NCBI RefSeq assembly: GCF_025548555.1
Contig: NZ_JAJLPA010000016.1
Coordinates: forward strand, 1-64,000
Length of the DNA stretch: 64,000 bases
Direction of reading: 5' to 3'
From: Sphingomonas sp. A2-49
GTDB lineage: Bacteria > Pseudomonadota > Alphaproteobacteria > Sphingomonadales > Sphingomonadaceae
Below the pieces are notes generated by a model. That model was given only the letters and a program-made list of their open reading frames with translations. It was not told the DNA's origin and ran no database searches. This document shows positions 37,231 to 47,609 of the stretch, piece after piece; the first letter of the stretch is position 1; each line of letters opens with the position of its first letter. Position numbers and translations under genes: made by a program.

Positions 37231-37872
37231 GTGAAGGTCAAGGTTCAATCCTTCGCCGGCACCGCCGCGGCGGACGTCGAGCTCAACGACGAGGTCTTCG
37301 GCCTCGATCCGCGCGCCGACATCCTGCACCGCGTGGTCACCTGGCAGCTCGAGAAGCGTCGCGAGACGGCGCGCGGCACGCGCGAGCGCGCCGACGTCGC
37401 CCGCACCGGCAAGAAGTTCGGTCGCCAGAAGGGCGGCGGTACCGCACGTCACGGCGATCGCCGCGCGCCGGTCTTCATCGGTGGCGGTAAGGCGCACGGC
37501 GCCCGCGTCCGCGACTTCAACCCGGGCCTCAACAAGAAGGTCCGCGCGCTGGGGCTGAAGATGGCGCTGTCGAGCCACGCCAAGGCCGGCTCGCTGTTCG
37601 TCATGGACAGCCTGGCGGTCGAGGGCAACAAGACCAAGACGCTGGTCGGCGATCTCGCCAAGCTCGGCTTCGGAAAGTCGGCGCTGGTCATCGACGGCGA
37701 CGCCGTCGAGACGAGCTTCGCGCTCGCCGCGGGCAACCTGCACCACGTCAACGTGATGCCGGCCGCCGGCGCCAACGTCTATGACATCCTGAAGGCTGAC
37801 ACGCTGGTCCTGACCCGCGCGGCGGTCGAGAAGCTGGAGGCGCGCTTCGCCCTCCCGGGAGGGGCCAACTAA
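37231..37872 (+). CDS. rplD: Ribosomal protein L4
   Basis: 213-aa L4 beginning at a GTG two bases after rplC. The internal loop region [23 protein letters not shown] reaches into the exit tunnel. L4 autoregulates the S10 operon in E. coli. The stop overlaps the rplW start by one base. Confidence 0.96.
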   Translation: MKVKVQSFAGTAAADVELNDEVFGLDPRADILHRVVTWQLEKRRETARGTRERADVARTGKKFGRQKGGGTARHGDRRAPVFIGGGKAHGARVRDFNPGLNKKVRALGLKMALSSHAKAGSLFVMDSLAVEGNKTKTLVGDLAKLGFGKSALVIDGDAVETSFALAAGNLHHVNVMPAAGANVYDILKADTLVLTRAAVEKLEARFALPGGAN

Positions 37873-38183
37873 TGGCTAAGCAGCAGAAGGCCGTCGACAA
37901 CCGTCACTATGACGTGATCGTCGCGCCGCACATCACCGAAAAGGCGACCTTGCTCTCCGAGCATAACGCCGTCGTGTTCAAGGTCGCCAACGACGCGACC
38001 AAGCCGCAGATCAAGGCTGCCGTCGAGGCTCTCTTCGACGTCACCGTGACCGGCGTGAACACGATCGTCCAGAAGGGCAAGACCAAGAAGTGGAAGGGCG
38101 CTCCCTACCAGCGCTCCGACATGAAGAAGGCCATTGTCACCCTGAAGGACGGCCAGTCCATCGACGTGACGACGGGGATCTGA
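37872..38183 (+). CDS. rplW: Ribosomal protein L23
   Basis: 103-aa L23 at the exit-tunnel rim, docking site for trigger factor and SRP. Family blocks [13 protein letters not shown] and [18 protein letters not shown] are present. Start overlaps the rplD stop (TAATG). Confidence 0.96.
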   Translation: MAKQQKAVDNRHYDVIVAPHITEKATLLSEHNAVVFKVANDATKPQIKAAVEALFDVTVTGVNTIVQKGKTKKWKGAPYQRSDMKKAIVTLKDGQSIDVTTGI

Positions 38184-38188
38184 GGATC

Positions 38189-39028
38189 ATGGCACTCAAG
38201 CATTATAATCCGACGACGCCGGCACAGCGCGGCCTCGTCCTCGTCGACAAGTCGTCGCTCTGGAAGGGCAAGCCGGTCAAGGCGCTCACCGAGGGCAAGC
38301 GCAAGTCGGGCGGCCGCAACAACAAGGGCCATGTGACCAGCCGCGGCATCGCCGGCGGTCACAAGCAGAAGTACCGCTACGTCGACTTCAAGCGTCGCAA
38401 GTGGGACGTCGAGGGCACCGTCGAGCGGCTGGAATACGATCCCAACCGCACCGCGTTCATCGCGCTGGTGAAGTATGCCGACGAGGAGCTGGCCTACATC
38501 ATCGCGCCGCAGCGTCTGGCGCCGGGCGACAAGGTCCTTGCGGCCAAGAAGACCGACACCAAGCCGGGCAACGCGATGGAGATCGGCCAGGTCCCCGTCG
38601 GCACCATCGTCCACAACGTGGAGATGAAGCCGGGCAAGGGCGGCCAGATCGCGCGTTCGGCCGGCACCTATGTGCAGGTCGTCGGTCGCGATCGCGGCAT
38701 GGTCATCGTCCGCCTCAACTCGGGCGAGCAGCGCTACATCCGTGGCGAGTGCATGGCGACGGTCGGTGCGGTGTCGAACCCGGACAACCAGAACCAGAAC
38801 CTCGGCAAGGCCGGGCGTTCGCGCTGGATGGGCAAGCGTCCGCTGACCCGCGGCGTCGCCAAGAACCCGGTCGACCATCCGCACGGCGGTGGTGAAGGCC
38901 GGACCTCGGGCGGCCGTCATCCGGTCACCCCGTGGGGCAAGCCGACGAAGGGTGCGCGCACCCGTCACAATAAGTCGACCGACAAGATGATTATCCGGTC
39001 GCGTCATTCGACTAAGAGGAAGGGCTAA
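38189..39028 (+). CDS. rplB: Ribosomal protein L2
   Basis: 279-aa L2 beginning [15 protein letters not shown] at 38189. The conserved peptidyl-transferase-associated block [13 protein letters not shown] is intact. An upstream open frame extends into rplW but is out of register with the family start. Confidence 0.97.
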   Translation: MALKHYNPTTPAQRGLVLVDKSSLWKGKPVKALTEGKRKSGGRNNKGHVTSRGIAGGHKQKYRYVDFKRRKWDVEGTVERLEYDPNRTAFIALVKYADEELAYIIAPQRLAPGDKVLAAKKTDTKPGNAMEIGQVPVGTIVHNVEMKPGKGGQIARSAGTYVQVVGRDRGMVIVRLNSGEQRYIRGECMATVGAVSNPDNQNQNLGKAGRSRWMGKRPLTRGVAKNPVDHPHGGGEGRTSGGRHPVTPWGKPTKGARTRHNKSTDKMIIRSRHSTKRKG

Positions 39029-39030
39029 CC

Positions 39031-39306
39031 ATGGCTCGTTCAGTCTGGAAGGGCCCGTTCGTTGAACTGAGCCTTCTGAAGAAGGCGGAAACCGCGCAGG
39101 ACAGCGGTGGCCGCTCGCCGATCAAGACCTGGTCGCGTCGTTCCACCATCCTGCCGTCGTTCGTCGGCCTCACGTTCAACGTCTACAACGGCCGCAAGTT
39201 CGTGCCGGTGTCGGTCAACGAAGACATGGTCGGCATGAAGCTGGGCGAGTTCGCGCCGACGCGCTACTTCCCGGGTCACGCCGCCGACAAGAAGGGCAAG
39301 CGCTGA
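39031..39306 (+). CDS. rpsS: Ribosomal protein S19
   Basis: 91-aa S19 ([12 protein letters not shown] start, [14 protein letters not shown] core, C-terminal [10 protein letters not shown]). Located in the 30S head with S13. Its stop overlaps rplV by one base. Confidence 0.97.
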   Translation: MARSVWKGPFVELSLLKKAETAQDSGGRSPIKTWSRRSTILPSFVGLTFNVYNGRKFVPVSVNEDMVGMKLGEFAPTRYFPGHAADKKGKR

Positions 39307-39682
39307 TGAGCAAGCCAGTCTCCCCCCGCAAGGTCGGTGATAAGGAAGCGCTGTCGGTCGGCACGCAGATCCGCGGTTCGGCGCAGAAGCTGAACCTGGT
39401 CGCCGCGCTGATCCGCAACAAGCCGGTCGGCGATGCGATGAACATCCTCGCCTTCTCGACGAAGGCGATGGCGGTCGACGCGCGCAAGGTGCTGGCCTCG
39501 GCCATCGCCAATGCCGAGAACAACCACAACCTCGACGTCGACGCGCTCGTCGTCGCCGAGGCGTCGGTCGGCAAGTCGATCACCATGAAGCGCTTCGCGA
39601 CCCGCGGCCGTGGCAAGTCCACCCGCATCCTGAAGCCGTTCAGCCGTCTGCGCATCGTCGTGCGCGAGCAGGAAGAAGCATA

Positions 39683-39683
<1 letters not shown>
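39306..39683 (+). CDS. rplV: Ribosomal protein L22
   Basis: 125-aa L22 with the long hairpin loop ([21 protein letters not shown]) that lines the exit tunnel and affects macrolide access. Overlaps both rpsS and rpsC by one base. Confidence 0.96.
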
Positions 39684-40390
<707 letters not shown>

Positions 40391-40402
40391 GGGGCAACAG
40401 AC

Positions 40403-40837
40403 ATGCTGCAACCGAAAAAGACAAAGTTCCGCAAGGCCTTCAAGGGCCGCATCCATGGCGACGCCAAGGGTGGCACCAGCCTCAACTTCGGGTCGTACGG
40501 CCTGAAGGCGATGGAGCCGGAGCGGATCACCGCCCGCCAGATCGAGGCGGCCCGCCGCGCGATCACGCGTCACATCAAGCGCCAGGGGCGCTTGTGGATC
40601 CGCATCTTCCCGGACGTCCCCGTCTCGTCGAAGCCGGCCGAAGTCCGCATGGGCTCGGGCAAGGGTTCGCCCGAATTCTGGGCCGCCCGCGTCAAGCCGG
40701 GCCGGATCCTGTTCGAGCTCGACGGCGTCGAGGGCAAGATCGCCGCGGAGGCGTTCGAGCGCGCCGCGATGAAGCTGCCGATCAAGGTCAAGGTCGTTGC
40801 CCGCCTTGGCGACACCAGCCACCTCGGAGGCGAGTAA
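40403..40837 (+). CDS. rplP: Ribosomal protein L16
   Basis: 144-aa L16 ([16 protein letters not shown] start, [14 protein letters not shown] core), near the A-site tRNA elbow. Ends one base before the rpmC ATG. Confidence 0.97.
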   Translation: MLQPKKTKFRKAFKGRIHGDAKGGTSLNFGSYGLKAMEPERITARQIEAARRAITRHIKRQGRLWIRIFPDVPVSSKPAEVRMGSGKGSPEFWAARVKPGRILFELDGVEGKIAAEAFERAAMKLPIKVKVVARLGDTSHLGGE

Positions 40838-40838
40838 G

Positions 40839-41042
40839 ATGGCCAAGAGTGATTTCGTGAGCCAGAGCGACGATCAGCTGTCCGAGAACCTCGGCCAGCT
40901 GAAGCGCGAGCAGTTCAACCTCCGCTTCCAGGCGGCGACGAACCAGCTCGAAAAGCCGAGCCGCGTCAAGGAAGTCCGTCGCGACATCGCGCGGATCAAG
41001 ACCCTCCAGGCGCAGCGCACCAGCGCCGCGGCTGCCAAGTAA
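40839..41042 (+). CDS. rpmC: Ribosomal protein L29
   Basis: 67-aa helical-hairpin L29 at the exit tunnel. Start at 40839 ([14 protein letters not shown]) agrees with the family; the open frame 42 bases upstream lies inside rplP. Contains [17 protein letters not shown]. Confidence 0.95.
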   Translation: MAKSDFVSQSDDQLSENLGQLKREQFNLRFQAATNQLEKPSRVKEVRRDIARIKTLQAQRTSAAAAK

Positions 41043-41052
41043 GGAACATCAG

Positions 41053-41325
41053 ATGCCGAAGCGCGTGCTGACCGGACTGATCGTGTCCGACAAGGGCGAG
41101 AAGACGGTGGTCGTGAACGTGGAGCGCAAGGTCAAGCACCCGCTCTACGGCAAGATCATCCGCCGCTCGAAGAAGTACCACGCCCATGACGAGGCGAACG
41201 AGTACAAGCAGGGCGAGACCGTGCGCATCGAAGAGACCGCGCCGATCTCCAAGCTGAAGACCTGGAAGGTCGTCGATCGGGTCAACACCCACGCGACGCC
41301 CGAGCGGGTCGACGTCGACGCATGA
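41053..41325 (+). CDS. rpsQ: Ribosomal protein S17
   Basis: 90-aa OB-fold S17 ([20 protein letters not shown]), last gene of the S10 operon. A GC-rich 165-base spacer with a terminator and a new promoter follows. Confidence 0.96.
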   Translation: MPKRVLTGLIVSDKGEKTVVVNVERKVKHPLYGKIIRRSKKYHAHDEANEYKQGETVRIEETAPISKLKTWKVVDRVNTHATPERVDVDA

Positions 41326-41368
41326 TCCCGCCGCCGGCTGGCGCCGGCGGATGGGGTGAGGGCAGGGG

Positions 41369-41397
41369 TTGCACCCTGCCAGCGGAGTGGTTACAGG
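41369..41397 (+). promoter_or_regulatory. Candidate spc operon promoter
   Basis: TTGCAC (41369-41374), 17-bp spacer, TACAGG (41392-41397). The predicted start, about 41404, coincides with the first bases of the terminator stem. Initiation here would therefore bypass the terminator that stops S10 transcripts. Confidence 0.55.
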
Positions 41398-41404
41398 GCC
41401 GCTC

Positions 41405-41440
41405 CCCCGGTGCAGTCCGCTGCGCCGGGGTCATTATTTT
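41405..41440 (+). terminator. Intrinsic terminator of the S10 operon
   Basis: An 11-bp stem with one T-G pair (CCCCGGTGCAG, loop TCCG, CTGCGCCGGGG) followed by TCATTATTTT. It lies between rpsQ and rplN, the classical S10/spc boundary. Confidence 0.82.
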
Positions 41441-41490
41441 AGGCGGGGTTGGGTCGGTATCCACCCCATAGACGAGAAGGACACGGATCC

Positions 41491-41859
41491 ATGATCCAGA
41501 TGCAATCCAATCTCGACGTCGCTGACAACAGCGGCGCGAAGCGGGTGCAGTGCATCAAGGTGCTGGGCGGCTCGAAGCGTCGCACGGCATCGGTCGGCGA
41601 CATCATCGTCGTCAGCATCAAGGAAGCGCAGCCCCGCGGCAAGGTGAAGAAGGGTGACGTGCATCGCGCGGTCATCGTCCGCACCGCCAAGGACATCCAT
41701 CGTGCCGATGGCTCGACCATCCGCTTCGACGGCAACGCCGCCGTCCTGGTCAACAAGAACGAGGAGCCGATCGGCACCCGTATCTTCGGCCCGGTCGTGC
41801 GCGAGCTGCGCGGCAAGAAGCACATGAAGATCATCAGCCTTGCGCCGGAGGTGCTGTAA
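41491..41859 (+). CDS. rplN: Ribosomal protein L14
   Basis: 122-aa L14 ([19 protein letters not shown]), at the subunit interface. First gene of the spc operon; the start at 41491 is the family start. The stop overlaps rplX by one base. Confidence 0.97.
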   Translation: MIQMQSNLDVADNSGAKRVQCIKVLGGSKRRTASVGDIIVVSIKEAQPRGKVKKGDVHRAVIVRTAKDIHRADGSTIRFDGNAAVLVNKNEEPIGTRIFGPVVRELRGKKHMKIISLAPEVL

Positions 41860-42176
41860 TGGCCGCCGCGAAGATCAAGAAGGGTGACCGCGTCGTCGTC
41901 CTGTCCGGCAAGGACAAGGGCAAGACCGGCACAGTGACGCTGGCCATGCCAAAGGACGGCAAGGTCGTCGTCGAGGGCGTCAACATCGCCACCCGCCACA
42001 AGAAGCCGACCCAGGCGAACCCGCAGGGCGGTCTCGAGAAGACCGAGGCGCCGATGCACATCTCGAAGGTCGCGCACGTGACCGCCGACGGCAAGCCGAC
42101 GCGCGTCCGTTTCGAGACGCAGGACGGCAAGAAGGTCCGCGTGGCGGTCAAGACCGGAGACAAGATCGATGGCTGA
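41859..42176 (+). CDS. rplX: Ribosomal protein L24
   Basis: 105-aa KOW-domain L24 ([20 protein letters not shown]), an assembly initiator of the 50S subunit. Overlaps rplE by 8 bases. Confidence 0.97.
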   Translation: MAAAKIKKGDRVVVLSGKDKGKTGTVTLAMPKDGKVVVEGVNIATRHKKPTQANPQGGLEKTEAPMHISKVAHVTADGKPTRVRFETQDGKKVRVAVKTGDKIDG

Positions 42177-42756
42177 TGCAGTCTACAAGCCCCGCATGAA
42201 GGGCATCTACGAAGAGACGATCGTCAAGGCGATGGTCGAGAAGTTCGGCTACAAGAACGTCAACGAGATCCCGCGCATCGACAAGATCGTCCTGAACATG
42301 GGCGTCGGCGAGGCGACGCAGGACAAGAAGCGTGTCGACCAGGCCGCGTCCGAGATGGAGCTGATCGCCGGTCAGAAGCCGGTCATCACCAAGGCGAAGA
42401 AGTCGATCGCGCAGTTCAAGCTGCGCGAGGGCATGCCGATCGGCGTGAAGGTCACCCTTCGCCGCGAGCGCATGTACGAGTTCCTCGATCGCTTCATCAC
42501 GATCGCGCTGCCGCGCGTCCGCGATTTCCGTGGGCTGAACCCGAAGAGCTTCGATGGTCGCGGCAATTATGCCTGCGGCATCAAGGAGCAGATCGTGTTC
42601 CCGGAGATCAACTATGACCGCATCGACAAGGTGCGCGGCATGGACGTGATCGTCACCACCACGGCGAAGACCGACGACGAGGCGCGCGAGCTGCTCCGCC
42701 TGTTCGGTTTCCCGTTCCCTCAGCCCGAGGCTGAGCAGCAGAAGCAGGCCGCGTGA
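42169..42756 (+). CDS. rplE: Ribosomal protein L5
   Basis: 195-aa L5, a 5S rRNA binder. [30 protein letters not shown] and [17 protein letters not shown] are typical. The tail is slightly extended ([10 protein letters not shown]). Confidence 0.97.
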   Translation: MADAVYKPRMKGIYEETIVKAMVEKFGYKNVNEIPRIDKIVLNMGVGEATQDKKRVDQAASEMELIAGQKPVITKAKKSIAQFKLREGMPIGVKVTLRRERMYEFLDRFITIALPRVRDFRGLNPKSFDGRGNYACGIKEQIVFPEINYDRIDKVRGMDVIVTTTAKTDDEARELLRLFGFPFPQPEAEQQKQAA

Positions 42757-42797
42757 GCGGTCTGCCCGTCCTGAAGTAAGGAAGAGAGCTTAAGTCC

Positions 42798-43103
42798 ATG
42801 GCGAAACTGAGTTCGATCAACAAGAATGAGCGTCGCAAGAAGCTCGTGAAGCAATATGCGCCCAAGCTGGCGAAGCTGAAGGCGATGGCCAACGACCAGA
42901 GCCTCGACGAGAGCGAGCGTCTGATCGCGCGCCTCAAGATGGCGGAACTGCCGCGCAACGGCAATCCGACCCGTATCCGCAACCGTTGCGAGATCACCGG
43001 TCGTCCGCGTGCGTATTATCGCAAGTTCCGTCTCGCTCGCGTGATGCTGCGTGATCTGGCCAACAAGGGCATGATCCCCGGCCTCACAAAGTCGAGCTGG
43101 TAA
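42798..43103 (+). CDS. rpsN: Ribosomal protein S14 (zinc-free type)
   Basis: 101-aa S14 of the long, zinc-independent (C-minus) type. It has only one cysteine in [10 protein letters not shown] instead of the CxxC pairs of the zinc form, and ends [11 protein letters not shown]. Confidence 0.97.
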   Translation: MAKLSSINKNERRKKLVKQYAPKLAKLKAMANDQSLDESERLIARLKMAELPRNGNPTRIRNRCEITGRPRAYYRKFRLARVMLRDLANKGMIPGLTKSSW

Positions 43104-43112
43104 GGATTTATC

Positions 43113-43508
43113 ATGGCATTGACCGACCCCCTGGGTGATTTGCTCACCCGCATCCGCAACGGCCAGCGTGCGAAGAAGGACTCCGTCCTGTCGCCGTCGT
43201 CGAAGCTGCGCATCCGCGTCCTCGACGTGCTCCAGCGCGAAGGCTACATCCGTGGCTACAGCGACGAGCAGATGGGCCCGGCCGCCGGCGTCCGCATCGA
43301 GCTGAAGTATTTCGAGGGCCAGCCCGCGATCAAGCACGTCGCGCGCGTCTCGAAGCCCGGCCGCCGCGTCTATTCCGGTTCGCAGGAGCTGCCGCGCGTC
43401 CGCAACGGCCTCGGCATCACCATCGTCTCGACGCCCCGTGGCGTTCTGTCCGACGCGGAAGCGCGCGAGCAGAACGTCGGTGGCGAAGTCCTTGCGGAGG
43501 TCTTCTGA
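43113..43508 (+). CDS. rpsH: Ribosomal protein S8
   Basis: 131-aa S8 ([38 protein letters not shown]), which represses the spc operon in E. coli. Overlaps rplF by one base. Confidence 0.97.
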   Translation: MALTDPLGDLLTRIRNGQRAKKDSVLSPSSKLRIRVLDVLQREGYIRGYSDEQMGPAAGVRIELKYFEGQPAIKHVARVSKPGRRVYSGSQELPRVRNGLGITIVSTPRGVLSDAEAREQNVGGEVLAEVF

Positions 43509-44041
43509 TGAGCCGCATCGGTAAGAAGCCGGTTCCCGTACCGGCCGGCGTGACGCCGTCGATCGACAAGGGCATCATCAGCGTGAAGGGTCCCAAGGGC
43601 ACCCTCACGATGCCGATGCGCGACGAGATCAGCTACACGATCGAGGACGGCGGCATTTCGGTGCAGCCGGCCAACGACACCAAGCGCGCCCGTGCCTTCT
43701 GGGGCATGCAGCGCACGATGGTGCAGAACCTGGTGACCGGCGTGACCGACGGCTTCACCAAGAAGCTGCTCATCACCGGCGTCGGCTATCGTGCCGCGGC
43801 GCAGGGTCGCAACCTCAAGCTGCAGCTCGGCTACAGCCATGACGTCAACATCGACGTGCCGGATGGCATCGAGGTGAAGACGCCTGACGCGACCACGGTC
43901 GAGATCAGCGGCTCCGACAAGCAGAAGGTCGGCCAGCTGGCCGCCGAAATCCGTCAGTGGCGCAAGCCCGAGCCGTACAAGGGCAAGGGCATCAAGTACG
44001 ACGGCGAGTTCATCTTCCGCAAGGAAGGGAAGAAGAAGTAA
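43508..44041 (+). CDS. rplF: Ribosomal protein L6
   Basis: 177-aa L6 with two related domains. [15 protein letters not shown] start, [20 protein letters not shown] core and C-terminal [13 protein letters not shown]. The rplR ATG overlaps its stop by one base. Confidence 0.97.
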   Translation: MSRIGKKPVPVPAGVTPSIDKGIISVKGPKGTLTMPMRDEISYTIEDGGISVQPANDTKRARAFWGMQRTMVQNLVTGVTDGFTKKLLITGVGYRAAAQGRNLKLQLGYSHDVNIDVPDGIEVKTPDATTVEISGSDKQKVGQLAAEIRQWRKPEPYKGKGIKYDGEFIFRKEGKKK

Positions 44042-44397
44042 TGACCAAGGGTCTCTCTCTTTTCGCGAAGCGCCGCCGGCGCAATCGTACTGCGCTGAAG
44101 GCACGCTCGGGCACGCGCCCGCGGCTGTCGATCCATCGCTCGGGCAAGCACATGTACGCCCAGGTGATCGACGACGTCGCCGGCAAGACCGTCGCATCGG
44201 CCTCCACCCTCGAGAAGGACGTGCGCGACACGTCGGGCGCCAACATCGCGGCGGCTGCCGCGGTCGGCACCCGCGTCGCGGAAGCGGCCAAGGCGGCGGG
44301 CGTGACGCAGGTCGTGTTCGATCGCGGCGGCTTCGTGTTCCACGGCCGTGTCAAGGCGCTGGCGGAAGCCGCGCGCGAAGCCGGATTGGAGTTTTAA
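44041..44397 (+). CDS. rplR: Ribosomal protein L18
   Basis: 118-aa L18 binding 5S rRNA with L5. Begins [16 protein letters not shown]; core [21 protein letters not shown]-terminal [20 protein letters not shown]. Confidence 0.96.
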   Translation: MTKGLSLFAKRRRRNRTALKARSGTRPRLSIHRSGKHMYAQVIDDVAGKTVASASTLEKDVRDTSGANIAAAAAVGTRVAEAAKAAGVTQVVFDRGGFVFHGRVKALAEAAREAGLEF

Positions 44398-44400
44398 AGA

Positions 44401-45174
44401 ATGGCTGACGAGAACAACGTGCAGCCGGCAGCGGCTGAAGGCGCTCCCCAGGAGGCCAATGCGGCGCCCCAGGGCGGCCAGCAGGGCGGTTTCGGCGGCG
44501 GTCGCGGCGGTCCTCCGCGCGGCGGTCGTGGCGGCGGCGGCGGTGGTCGTGGCCCCGGTGGTCCCGGCGGCAATCGCGGTGGCCGTGACGGCGGTCGCGG
44601 TCGCGACAACCGCGGTCGTGGCGGCCCCGGCAGCGACGATGGCGGCGAAGAGCTGATCGAGAAGCTGGTCCACATCAACCGCGTCTCGAAGACGGTGAAG
44701 GGCGGCAAGCGCTTCGGCTTCGCGGCGCTGGTCGTCGTGGGTGACGGCAAGGGTCGCGTCGGTTTCGGCCACGGCAAGGCACGCGAAGTGCCGGAAGCCA
44801 TCTCCAAGGCCACCGCGGCCGCGAAGAAGGCGATGGTTCGCGTCCCCCTGAAGGACGGTCGCACGCTGCATCACGACGGCAACGGCCACTTCGGTGCCGG
44901 TCGCGTGACGCTGCGGTCGGCGCCGCAGGGCACGGGCATCATCGCGGGTGGCCCGATGCGCGCCATCTTCGAGAGCCTGGGTGTCGCCGACGTCGTCACC
45001 AAGTCGATCGGCACGTCCAATCCGTACAACATGATCCGCGCCACGTTCGAGGCCCTGGGCGAGCAGACTTCGCCGAAGTCGGTCGCACAGCGTCGTGGCA
45101 AGAAGATCGCCGACCTGCTCGGCCGCGGTGGGTCGCAGACCGCCGAGGCGGATGCTGCGGCCGTCGTGGAGTAA
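44401..45174 (+). CDS. rpsE: Ribosomal protein S5 with Gly/Arg-rich N-terminal extension
   Basis: 257 aa, about 90 more than E. coli S5 (167). The standard S5 begins only near residue 84 ([19 protein letters not shown]). Before it lie an acidic/Ala start ([20 protein letters not shown]) and a low-complexity stretch rich in Gly and Arg (residues about 29-78) with many RGG units such as [16 protein letters not shown] tracts commonly bind RNA and are disordered. S5 itself helps decoding accuracy and mRNA unwinding. Nothing suggests a frameshift; the extension is in frame and follows rplR by 3 bases. Confidence 0.95.
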   Translation: MADENNVQPAAAEGAPQEANAAPQGGQQGGFGGGRGGPPRGGRGGGGGGRGPGGPGGNRGGRDGGRGRDNRGRGGPGSDDGGEELIEKLVHINRVSKTVKGGKRFGFAALVVVGDGKGRVGFGHGKAREVPEAISKATAAAKKAMVRVPLKDGRTLHHDGNGHFGAGRVTLRSAPQGTGIIAGGPMRAIFESLGVADVVTKSIGTSNPYNMIRATFEALGEQTSPKSVAQRRGKKIADLLGRGGSQTAEADAAAVVE

Positions 45175-45179
45175 TCGAC

Positions 45180-45356
45180 ATGGCAACCGTCAAGATCAAG
45201 CAGACCGGATCGCCGATCCGCCGCACCAAGGATCAGCGCGCGACGCTGATCGGGCTGGGGCTCAACAAGATGCACAAGGTTTCGGAGCTGGAGGACAGCC
45301 CCGAGGTCCGCGGAATGATCCGCAAGGTGCAGCACATGGTCGAGGTGCAGGGCTGA
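45180..45356 (+). CDS. rpmD: Ribosomal protein L30
   Basis: 58-aa L30, read directly from the [23 protein letters not shown] start, then [15 protein letters not shown] and a [11 protein letters not shown] end. It begins 5 bases after the rpsE stop. A terminator follows 35 bases later. Confidence 0.95.
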   Translation: MATVKIKQTGSPIRRTKDQRATLIGLGLNKMHKVSELEDSPEVRGMIRKVQHMVEVQG

Positions 45357-45390
45357 CGCCCACATCAACACCTAGTGACAAATACGGGGA

Positions 45391-45420
45391 AGGGGGCTAA
45401 CCGGCCCCCTTTCTTTTTCC
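45391..45420 (+). terminator. Intrinsic terminator between rpmD and rplO
   Basis: AGGGGGC-taaccg-GCCCCCT (7-bp stem, extendable by A-T and G-U pairs) followed by TTCTTTTTCC. It lies inside the spc operon, where most bacteria have none. Confidence 0.82.
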
Positions 45421-45478
45421 AGTTTTCACACCCCGGCCGTGGCCGGGCGCGCGACAAAAGCGAAAGCGAGTGCATATC

Positions 45479-46021
45479 ATGAAGCTCAACGAACTCCGCG
45501 ACAACCAGGGTGCCCGCAAGTCCAAGATCCGCGTCGGACGCGGAATCGGCTCGGGCAAGGGCAAGACCGGCGGCCGCGGCCAGAAGGGCCAGAAGAGCCG
45601 CGAGGGCGTCAGCATCGCCGGCTTCGAGGGCGGCCAGATGCCGCTCCACATGCGTCTGCCGAAGCGCGGCTTCAACAACATCTTCGCCAAGGACTATGCC
45701 GAGGTGAACACCGGCGCGATCCAGAAGGCGATCGATTCGGGCAAGCTGTCTGCCGAAGGCACGATCGACCAGGCCGCGCTGAAGGCGGCCGGCCTCGTGC
45801 GTGGCGGCAAGGACGGCGTCCGTCTGCTCGCCAAGGGCGAGCTGACCACCAAGCTGGCTCTGCACGTCGCAGGGGCCTCGGCCGGTGCGATGGCGCAGGT
45901 CGAGAAGACGGGCGGCTCGCTCGACATCCCGGTCCTCGTTCCAGCCGCCGAGAAGGCCGCCGCCAAGAAGGGCTTGCAGTACAAGGCGCGCCAGGAAAAG
46001 AAGGCGTCGTTCAAGGCGTAA
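45479..46021 (+). CDS. rplO: Ribosomal protein L15
   Basis: 180-aa L15, somewhat longer than the E. coli 144 aa. It starts [20 protein letters not shown] at 45479, with the Gly-rich [19 protein letters not shown] segment that threads into 23S rRNA. The C-terminus is Ala/Lys-rich ([18 protein letters not shown]). It is flanked by terminators on both sides. Confidence 0.96.
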   Translation: MKLNELRDNQGARKSKIRVGRGIGSGKGKTGGRGQKGQKSREGVSIAGFEGGQMPLHMRLPKRGFNNIFAKDYAEVNTGAIQKAIDSGKLSAEGTIDQAALKAAGLVRGGKDGVRLLAKGELTTKLALHVAGASAGAMAQVEKTGGSLDIPVLVPAAEKAAAKKGLQYKARQEKKASFKA

Positions 46022-46123
46022 GCCTTTGTGTCCCCGCGAAGGCGCGGTCCCGGCCCCGTGCTCCCGCCATCGCGGGCGCATGGAAATGGGCCCCGCCGAC
46101 GTGGTCACAAAGCGCCGGCCCGA

Positions 46124-46152
46124 TTAGACAAGGCGCGTACAGCGCCTATATG
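46124..46152 (+). promoter_or_regulatory. Candidate secY-adk promoter
   Basis: TTAGAC (46124-46129), 17-bp spacer, TATATG (46147-46152). The predicted start near 46159 falls inside the 5' arm of the following terminator stem, so transcripts made here would lack a complete hairpin. Confidence 0.6.
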
Positions 46153-46153
46153 A

Positions 46154-46195
46154 GCGGCGGGGCGGAGAAAAACGCATCCCGCCGCTTTTGTTTCC
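46154..46195 (+). terminator. Intrinsic terminator after rplO, just before secY
   Basis: GCGGCGGG (46154-46161) pairs with CCCGCCGC (46178-46185), followed by TTTTGTTTCC. It ends only 15 bases before the secY ATG. Confidence 0.78.
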
Positions 46196-46210
46196 AGGAC
46201 ACCGACACGC

Positions 46211-47575
46211 ATGGCATCCGCAGCCGACCAGATGGCGCAAAGCATCAGCCTCGCGAAGTTCGCGCAGGCGACCGATCTCAAGAAGCGGTTGTGGTTCACG
46301 ATCGGCGCGCTGATCGTCTTCCGCCTGCTCAGCTACGTGCCGCTGCCGGGTATCGACCCGACCGCGCTCGGCCTGCTGTCCGCCCGCACGACGGGCGGCG
46401 TGCTCGATTTCTTCAACACCTTCTCGGGCGGATCGCTCAGCCGCATGTCGCTGATCGCGCTCGGCGTGATGCCCTACATCACCGCCTCGATCGTCGTGCA
46501 GCTCGCCACCTCGCTGTCGCCGCAGCTCGCCGCGATCAAGAAGGAAGGTGAATCGGGCCGCAAGAAGCTCAACCAGTACACCCGCTACGGCACCGTCGCG
46601 CTGACCGCGATCCAGGGCTATTTCATCGCCGTCGGGCTGGAGGCGCTGTCCGCGACCAACGGCGTCGCCGCGGTGATCGAACCGGGCATGACCTTCCGCG
46701 TCGCGGCGGTCATCAGCCTGATCGGCGGCACGATGTTCCTGATGTGGCTGGGCGAGCAGATCACCAGCCGCGGCATCGGCAACGGCGTCAGCCTCATCAT
46801 CATGGCGGGCATCGTCGCGCACCTGCCGACGACGCTGGTCAATTTGCTCGAAGGCGGGCGGTCGGGCTCGATCGACGCGGTCCGGCTGATCGGCATCGTC
46901 ATCGCCGTCGTCGCGCTGATCCTGTTCATCTGCTTCATGGAGCGCGCGCAGCGCCGCATCCTGATCCAATATCCCAAGCGCCAGACGCAGCGCGGGATGC
47001 AGGCGGATCGCAGCCATTTGCCGCTCAAGATCAACACCGCGGGCGTGATCCCGCCGATCTTCGCCTCGTCGCTGTTGCTGATGCCGCTGACGATCAGCCA
47101 GTTCGCCGGACAGCGCGTCGCGGGCGAATCGAAGTGGGGCGATTTCATCATCACCCTCAACCAGTATCTGGCGCACGGGCAGCCGGTGTACATGGCGCTC
47201 TATGCCGCCGGCATCATCTTCTTCTCGTTCTTCTATACCGCCGTCGTCTTCAATCCCGAAGAGACCGCGGACAACCTGAAGCGCTATGGCGGGTTCATCC
47301 CCGGCATCCGTCCGGGCAAGAATACCGAGACCTATTTCGACTATGTGCTGACCCGGATCACCGTGATCGGCGCGGCCTATCTGACGATCATCTGCCTGTT
47401 GCCGGAATATCTGGTGTCGGCGCTGTCGATCCCCTTCTACCTTGGTGGGACTAGCCTGCTGATCGTCGTCAACGTAACGATGGATACGGTGACGCAGATC
47501 CAGAGCCACCTGCTGGCGCACCAATATGGTGACCTCATCAAGAAGGCGAAGCTGAAGGGCGGGCGTCTCCGCTAA
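46211..47575 (+). CDS. secY: Preprotein translocase subunit SecY
   Basis: 454-aa channel protein with ten transmembrane helices. N-terminal AQATDLKKRLWFTIGAL, the plug region after LPGIDPTAL and the ERAQRRILIQYPKRQ cytoplasmic loop (C4) are all recognisable. It forms the Sec translocon with SecE, encoded at 30.1 kb. A terminator and a candidate promoter lie immediately upstream, so it may be expressed separately from the ribosomal genes. Confidence 0.97.
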   Translation: MASAADQMAQSISLAKFAQATDLKKRLWFTIGALIVFRLLSYVPLPGIDPTALGLLSARTTGGVLDFFNTFSGGSLSRMSLIALGVMPYITASIVVQLATSLSPQLAAIKKEGESGRKKLNQYTRYGTVALTAIQGYFIAVGLEALSATNGVAAVIEPGMTFRVAAVISLIGGTMFLMWLGEQITSRGIGNGVSLIIMAGIVAHLPTTLVNLLEGGRSGSIDAVRLIGIVIAVVALILFICFMERAQRRILIQYPKRQTQRGMQADRSHLPLKINTAGVIPPIFASSLLLMPLTISQFAGQRVAGESKWGDFIITLNQYLAHGQPVYMALYAAGIIFFSFFYTAVVFNPEETADNLKRYGGFIPGIRPGKNTETYFDYVLTRITVIGAAYLTIICLLPEYLVSALSIPFYLGGTSLLIVVNVTMDTVTQIQSHLLAHQYGDLIKKAKLKGGRLR

Positions 47576-47609
47576 GCCTGGCATACGCGCGCAAACAGGG
47601 AGTGCGGCT

